Shown here: positions 60,135 to 64,000 of the stretch, piece after piece
Layout of the letters: each line of letters starts with the position of its first letter
Numbering within the stretch: the first letter of the stretch is position 1
Assembly (NCBI RefSeq): GCF_002924445.1
Contig: NZ_PIGG01000045.1
Location: 62,001 to 126,000, forward strand
DNA length: 64,000 nucleotides
Direction of reading: 5' to 3'
From: Minwuia thermotolerans
GTDB lineage: Bacteria; Pseudomonadota; Alphaproteobacteria; Minwuiales; Minwuiaceae
The notes under the pieces: generated by a model
What the model saw: only the letters and a program-made list of their open reading frames with translations
Databases searched by the model: none
Told to the model about the DNA's origin: nothing
Translations under genes and position numbers: made by a program

Positions 60135-60602
60135 ATGGCCGGACGCATCGACGCAAGACTTCAGGAACTCGGAATCGAACTGCCGAAGGCGGCAAGTCCC
60201 GCCGCCAACTACGTGCCCTATGTCATCTCCGGCGACCTCGTGTTCGTCGCCGGCCAGGTGCCGTTCTGGAATGGCGAGCTGACGTCCATCGGCCGTCTCG
60301 GCGACGGCTTCGAGGTCGAGGATGGCCGGAAGGCGGCCCGGACCTGCGCGCTCAACATCATCGCCCAGGTGAAGGCGGCCTGCGGTGGCGACCTCGACCG
60401 GGTGAAGCGGATCGTCAAGCTGGGCTGCTTCGTCAACGCCACGCCCGACTTCAACAAGCATCCGGTTGTGGCCAACGGCGCCTCCGACCTGATGGTCGAG
60501 ATATTCGGCGACGCCGGCAAGCACGCCCGCTTCGCCGTCGGCTCCAACACCCTGCCCCTCGGCGTGGCGGTCGAGATCGACGCGGTCGTGGAGATCGAAT
60601 GA
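60135..60602 (+). CDS. RidA-family (YjgF/YER057c) protein
   Basis: 155 residues. Blocks: YVPYVISGDLVFVAGQVPFW, RTCALNIIAQVKAACGGDLDRVKRIVKLGCFV and KHARFAVGSNTLPLGVAVEIDAVVEI. The Arg in HARFAVG corresponds to the substrate-binding Arg of RidA, which hydrolyses reactive imines from PLP enzymes. This longer form belongs to one of the RidA sub-groups whose function is unsettled. GGGAGG precedes the ATG. Its stop overlaps the GDPD start by 4 bp. Confidence 0.9.
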   Translation: MAGRIDARLQELGIELPKAASPAANYVPYVISGDLVFVAGQVPFWNGELTSIGRLGDGFEVEDGRKAARTCALNIIAQVKAACGGDLDRVKRIVKLGCFVNATPDFNKHPVVANGASDLMVEIFGDAGKHARFAVGSNTLPLGVAVEIDAVVEIE

Positions 60603-61303
60603 ACGCGCCCGGCTGGCTAACTGACCGGCCGATCGCGCATCGCGGGCTGCACGCCCCCGGACCGGACCGACCCGAGAATTCCGTCGCCGCCCTGGCGGCG
60701 GCCGAGGCTCATGGCTATGCCGCCGAAATCGACGTGCAGCGGACGGCGGACGGGGAAGTCGTGGTCTTCCACGACCGTGAACTGAGGCGCCTCTGCGGCG
60801 TCGACGGACCGGTTTCGGGGCGGCGCCTGCAGGACCTGCAGCGCCTGCGTCTGCTGGGCGGACCGGAGACGATTCCGTCGCTGTTCGAGGCGCTCGATCT
60901 GTTTCCCGACCTGCCGCTGCTGATCGAGCTGAAGATGGGCGACGCCGGACTGGCGCCCGCGGTTGCGGCATTGCTCGACGGGCGCGATGGCCCGTTCGCA
61001 GTACAGAGCTTCGATCCGGCCATCGTGGCATGGTTCGCGGAGAATCGCCCGGACTGGCCGCGCGGGCTGATCGCCTATCGCAGTCTGCGTTTCAGCATGC
61101 GCGCGAAAGAACCTCGCTACCAGCCTGAATTCATTGAAATCGCCCGCCCCGATTTCGTTGCCTGGAACGTCAAGGACCTGCCGGCGGATCCCACGGTGCC
61201 GGAGCATCTGCCCGTGATTACCTGGACGGTGCGGACGCCATCCGACCTACGGCGCGCCCGCGCGCATGCAGCCAACGTCATCTTCGAGGGTTTCCTGGCC
61301 TGA
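60599..61303 (+). CDS. Glycerophosphodiester phosphodiesterase family protein
   Basis: 234 residues from the ATG at 60599, overlapping the ridA stop (ATGA). The motifs IAHRGLHAPGPDRPENS, AAEIDVQRTADGEVVVFHD and LIELKM carry the His, Glu, Asp and second His of the GDPD metal site; the last strands end in VITWTVRTPSDLRRA and NVIFEGF. No signal peptide, so a cytosolic UgpQ-like enzyme that frees glycerol-3-phosphate from lipid-derived diesters is likely. Confidence 0.9.
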   Translation: MNAPGWLTDRPIAHRGLHAPGPDRPENSVAALAAAEAHGYAAEIDVQRTADGEVVVFHDRELRRLCGVDGPVSGRRLQDLQRLRLLGGPETIPSLFEALDLFPDLPLLIELKMGDAGLAPAVAALLDGRDGPFAVQSFDPAIVAWFAENRPDWPRGLIAYRSLRFSMRAKEPRYQPEFIEIARPDFVAWNVKDLPADPTVPEHLPVITWTVRTPSDLRRARAHAANVIFEGFLA

Positions 61304-61309
61304 ACGCGC

Positions 61310-63769
61310 TCAGTCGCGGCCGAACCTGAGCCGTCCCCCCGCCAGCAGTGTCCGCGGCGGCACCGCGCAGTTCGCCGCTGCGAGCGGCGCCCCATCGACC
61401 AGCAGATGGGTGCGTCCGCCGGCGAAGCTGCCCGAATAACGCCCGGCCTCGAAGCGGATGCCACCGCCTTCGCCTTCGCGCGCCGTGACCGGCTGCCCGC
61501 CGCCGCCGCCGATGCGGATGAGCGCCAGCGTCTCGAATACGGCGCTGGCGGATTCGGTAACGAAGACGCCGTGATACTGCTGGGCCGCCGGACCCATGAG
61601 CCGCTCGTTCGGCGGTTCGGGAAAGCCCTCGGCGAGTTCCAGCCGAACCGGCGGGCCGACGAGCAGTTCGACGCTGGCCTCCGCCGGCCCGTTCCGGATG
61701 CGCGCCGTGCGGTCGCCGACGGCAAGGATGGGCGCGGCGGCGTGGAAATTCCATTCCCACCGCTTCGGTGTCCCGGCGGCCATGCGGTCATGCACCAGCA
61801 GCAGGCCGCCCGGCAGATGCAGCAGTGTGCGGTCGGCCTCCACAATGTCGCCGCCATAGGCCCTGGCCGCCCTGCCTGTCAGTTTCACGGCCCCGCCGCA
61901 GCGCCAGTAGTCGGTAAGCCGTCCCTTGGCGGTCGGGTCGTCGATCGGCTGGCCCTTGCCGCCGTCATAGGTGATGGCGTTGTGGGCGACCGTGCGCCGG
62001 GTCCAGCCGTCATGATGAGCCGAGCGGTAGCCGTCATAATAGCCGCTGTCGATCAGCAGGGGCCGGCCATGGCCCATGACCATGAACGAGTTCTGGTCGG
62101 CATGGCTGTGGCTGAAGGAACCGAACTGGCTCGACTTGAACAGGATCGAGTAGCGCTCCGGGTCGGGCAGATCGCTGTGCACGGCGGCCCAGCCGATATC
62201 GGGGAAGATCGCAGCGTCGGGAATCTCCCCGAGAGCGCGCGGCGCCCCCGATCGCGCGGCCTGAACCCCGAACAGCCGGGGCCACAGAAGGGCGTTGGAC
62301 AGTTCATCGGCCTCCGCGCCGGCAATGTCGAGATGCGCGCGCCAGGCGGCAAGCAGGGCTGTGGCGTACTCGCCGCGGCCGCGCTCCACGTAGAGGCGGC
62401 TGATCTCCGCCCAGAGTTCGGGACGCAGCTTTTCCGCGCCGTCGCCGAAGCCCGCCTGGGAGACGCCGGGCGGCGCGAAGTAGGTCAGGAACTCCGCGAA
62501 GTTCCGCACCCAGGCCGTCTCGAAATAGGGGAAGCCGACCACATTGTGGATGACGTCCCAGCTGTCGACGTGATTGACGAACTCCCAGACGCCGTAATTG
62601 ACGCCGTTGGAATAGCCGCCGTCGTCGCCGCCCCAGGGCGTCACGATCGTGGAGACCAGCGGATAGGTATCGCGGAACCAGAGCGTCGCGCGGTCGGAGT
62701 CCCCGGCCATCAGCGCAGCGATCGCCAGCACGTGCGTGGCGATCTGGAAACCGTGGGAGCTGAGCGTGAACTGGCCCAGATTGCCCCGATCGTTGAGCAG
62801 GAAGAAGTCGAAGGCGGCCTGGGTGCGAAACTCCACATGGCGTTGCACTTCCCCCCGCCGTTCCGGATCCATCCGGCGGTAGAGGATGTCGTAGGCCCGC
62901 GCCACCGCCTTGGCGATGCGGATGTTCAGCAGGTCGTCGCCGGCGTGGCCGGTGCGCCCGAAGGCGTCGAAGCCGACGATGCCGTCCAGGTAGACCCCGG
63001 CGGTTCCGGCGGCGCGGTCGCGCACGGCCTCGTCCGGGTGCAGGACCGAGACCGCGAGAGCATCGTTCATGCGGCGGATCATCTGGCGCAGTCGGGCGCG
63101 AACCTCGCGGCTGCGGGCGATCCCCTCCCCTGCGCCGGCGACGCTGCCGCGCAGACCGGCGAATGCAGGCGCGGACCCGGCCTCCTTCAGGTAGCGCGCC
63201 AGCACCACGTCGAAGACCGCCTGCTTCGCCTCGTCCAGCCGGGCTGGCCGGGGCGGCAGCGCACGCGGGCGCCGGGCGGTCTCGGCCTTCCCGAAGGCAG
63301 TCCAGATGTCAGGCACCTGCAGGGTGATGCTGTCCTCGCGCAGGTTGAAGGTGCGCGGGACCGACCAGCCGCCATTGTCGCCGGCGCGGCGCGGCCGGCC
63401 GATCTGATCGAGTTGCCTGACCCGCCAGTTGAAGGCGCCCGGCGGCAGCGGGCTGTCGGGGCGGAAGATGTTGGAGGTGGTGACGAAGGTCAGATAGGGC
63501 TCGCCATCGCGCTCGATCGCCACCTCGAAGGAGTACATATCGCGTCCGGACTTCCAGCCGAAGACGGGCGGGTTCTCCAGCTGCACGGAGCTGTCCTCGG
63601 GCCGTTCCCTGAGTTCCTTGCGGTCCTCCGGCGTCAGCCAGTCCTGGACATTGCGCGGCACGTTGGGCGGGCTCTGGTGCGGGTCGAAGCGTTCCGCCGT
63701 CCCCGGCGTGGCCAGAACCACGATGCCGGCCGCGGCCAGCATCACAGCCCCCATGCGCCGACCCGGCAT
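61310..63769 (-). CDS. Heparinase II/III-like polysaccharide-lyase-family protein
   Basis: 819 residues from the ATG at 63769, overlapping the upstream stop (TGATG). Signal peptide: RRMGAVMLAAAGIVVLATPG. An N-terminal DUF4962-like region (about 60-180: PPVFGWKSGRDMYSFEVAI, TFVTTSNIFRPDSPLPPG) precedes an alpha-toroid part (ANAY-like helices, NRGNLGQFTLSSHGFQIA, TPWGGDDGGYSNGVNYGVWE) and a C-terminal heparinase II/III beta domain (SHSHADQNSFMVMGHGRPLL with the conserved His residues). It probably cleaves an acidic polysaccharide in the periplasm; substrate unknown. Confidence 0.85.
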   Translation of the reverse strand: MPGRRMGAVMLAAAGIVVLATPGTAERFDPHQSPPNVPRNVQDWLTPEDRKELRERPEDSSVQLENPPVFGWKSGRDMYSFEVAIERDGEPYLTFVTTSNIFRPDSPLPPGAFNWRVRQLDQIGRPRRAGDNGGWSVPRTFNLREDSITLQVPDIWTAFGKAETARRPRALPPRPARLDEAKQAVFDVVLARYLKEAGSAPAFAGLRGSVAGAGEGIARSREVRARLRQMIRRMNDALAVSVLHPDEAVRDRAAGTAGVYLDGIVGFDAFGRTGHAGDDLLNIRIAKAVARAYDILYRRMDPERRGEVQRHVEFRTQAAFDFFLLNDRGNLGQFTLSSHGFQIATHVLAIAALMAGDSDRATLWFRDTYPLVSTIVTPWGGDDGGYSNGVNYGVWEFVNHVDSWDVIHNVVGFPYFETAWVRNFAEFLTYFAPPGVSQAGFGDGAEKLRPELWAEISRLYVERGRGEYATALLAAWRAHLDIAGAEADELSNALLWPRLFGVQAARSGAPRALGEIPDAAIFPDIGWAAVHSDLPDPERYSILFKSSQFGSFSHSHADQNSFMVMGHGRPLLIDSGYYDGYRSAHHDGWTRRTVAHNAITYDGGKGQPIDDPTAKGRLTDYWRCGGAVKLTGRAARAYGGDIVEADRTLLHLPGGLLLVHDRMAAGTPKRWEWNFHAAAPILAVGDRTARIRNGPAEASVELLVGPPVRLELAEGFPEPPNERLMGPAAQQYHGVFVTESASAVFETLALIRIGGGGGQPVTAREGEGGGIRFEAGRYSGSFAGGRTHLLVDGAPLAAANCAVPPRTLLAGGRLRFGRD

Positions 63770-64000
63770 CAGTCGCCGCCGCGCTCGACAGCCTGGACCA
63801 GCGCAGCCACCACCTGCCGGTCCCAGACCTTGCCGGCCTGTGGCCATAGCTGGTCCAGCGCCTGGGAAGTGGTGCGCGCGGCGCGATGCGCGCGTTCGCT
63901 GATAAGGGCCACATAGGCGTTGGCCAGAGAGACGATCTGCGCCGGCTGAAGGAAATCCGGCCCCGAGATCCCGGCCGGCCGGCCGGAGCCGTCGAGCCGC
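63769..64000 (-). CDS. HD-GYP-like domain protein, C-terminal fragment
   Basis: The last 76 complete codons of a gene that runs past position 64000. The visible protein starts RLDGSGRPAGISGPDFLQPA, continues QIVSLANAYVALISERAHRA and ends in LVQAVERGGD. This is the C-terminal part of an HD-GYP domain: RLDGSGxP with the following (V/A)-ANAY-ALISER helix. The Tyr of GYP is Arg here. The upstream HD residues lie outside the window. Its stop overlaps the heparinase-like start by one base, so the two are co-transcribed. Confidence 0.75.
   Translation of the reverse strand, partial: RLDGSGRPAGISGPDFLQPAQIVSLANAYVALISERAHRAARTTSQALDQLWPQAGKVWDRQVVAALVQAVERGGD

Noticed and set aside
61406-63916. 836-codon plus-strand open frame opposite the heparinase-like gene
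   Set aside because: Antisense shadow in GC-rich DNA; the minus-strand protein has a signal peptide and family motifs.

Overview
The window is about 64 kb of chromosome from a GC-rich, flagellated alphaproteobacterium. This rests on gene content: a ChvI/ChvG-type two-component pair, FliX divergent from flgI (the Caulobacter arrangement), an EipB-family (DUF1849) envelope protein, a single-cysteine DksA, a zf-CHCC (NDUFS6-like) protein and a SAM-II-type riboswitch. Genus cannot be fixed from the sequence; a Rhodospirillales-like lineage is my best guess. I see no IS element, prophage, integrase, CRISPR array or rRNA operon. The region looks like ordinary core and accessory chromosome.

Layout. 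1-3.3 kb: chvI, the start of chvG, a MATE exporter and a lone ABC-2-type ATPase (all minus). 3.5-8.4 kb: a zinc-finger protein, polA, an HSL-family esterase and a VTT membrane protein. 8.5-10.2 kb: promoter, SAM-II riboswitch and terminator ahead of O-acetylhomoserine sulfhydrylase, then tRNA-Ala(CGC). 10.3-14.6 kb: a complete dctPQM TRAP transporter and a divergent BASS-family transporter. 14.5-17.7 kb: an overlapping three-gene catabolic operon (diaminopropionate ammonia-lyase, M24 hydrolase, Asp/Glu-racemase-like enzyme). 17.8-24.7 kb: IorAB-type molybdenum hydroxylase, a crotonase, a PAS_5 protein and a cyanide-insensitive-type cytochrome bd operon with its tiny DUF2474 subunit. 24.9-34 kb: an unknown protein with paired CxxC motifs, a 5TM-PAS-HD-GYP phosphodiesterase, ketopantoate reductase, a Rieske oxygenase, malonyl-CoA synthase and methylmalonyl-CoA mutase.

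34.1-48.4 kb is a flagellar region. A minus-strand operon runs fliL-fliM-DUF6468-motE, then two short MotB-like membrane proteins and a 988-residue TPR protein. Divergent from it is flgFGAH, followed by dksA, fliX and flgI-flgJ(N-terminal)-flgN-like. Good sigma-54 (-24/-12) promoters precede flgF and flgI, in line with FliX/FlbD control known from Caulobacter. A perfect sigma-54 promoter also drives an isolated 104-residue protein of unknown function that has its own terminator.

48.5-64 kb: a TetR-controlled crotonase with a clear palindromic operator, a MarR regulator divergent from an alpha/beta hydrolase across only 28 bp, the ffh-rpsP-rimM-trmD-rplS translation operon, EipB, a 2-hydroxyacid dehydrogenase, a GGDEF cyclase, a class III nucleotidyl cyclase overlapping an agmatine-deiminase-like protein that has lost its catalytic Cys, RidA, a GDPD phosphodiesterase, a heparinase II/III-like protein and the end of a second HD-GYP protein.

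The strongest candidates for undescribed biology are the MotB-like pair plus TPR protein in the motor operon, the stand-alone sigma-54 gene, and the cyclase/pseudo-deiminase pair. All functions are inferred by reading motifs; no database search was run.
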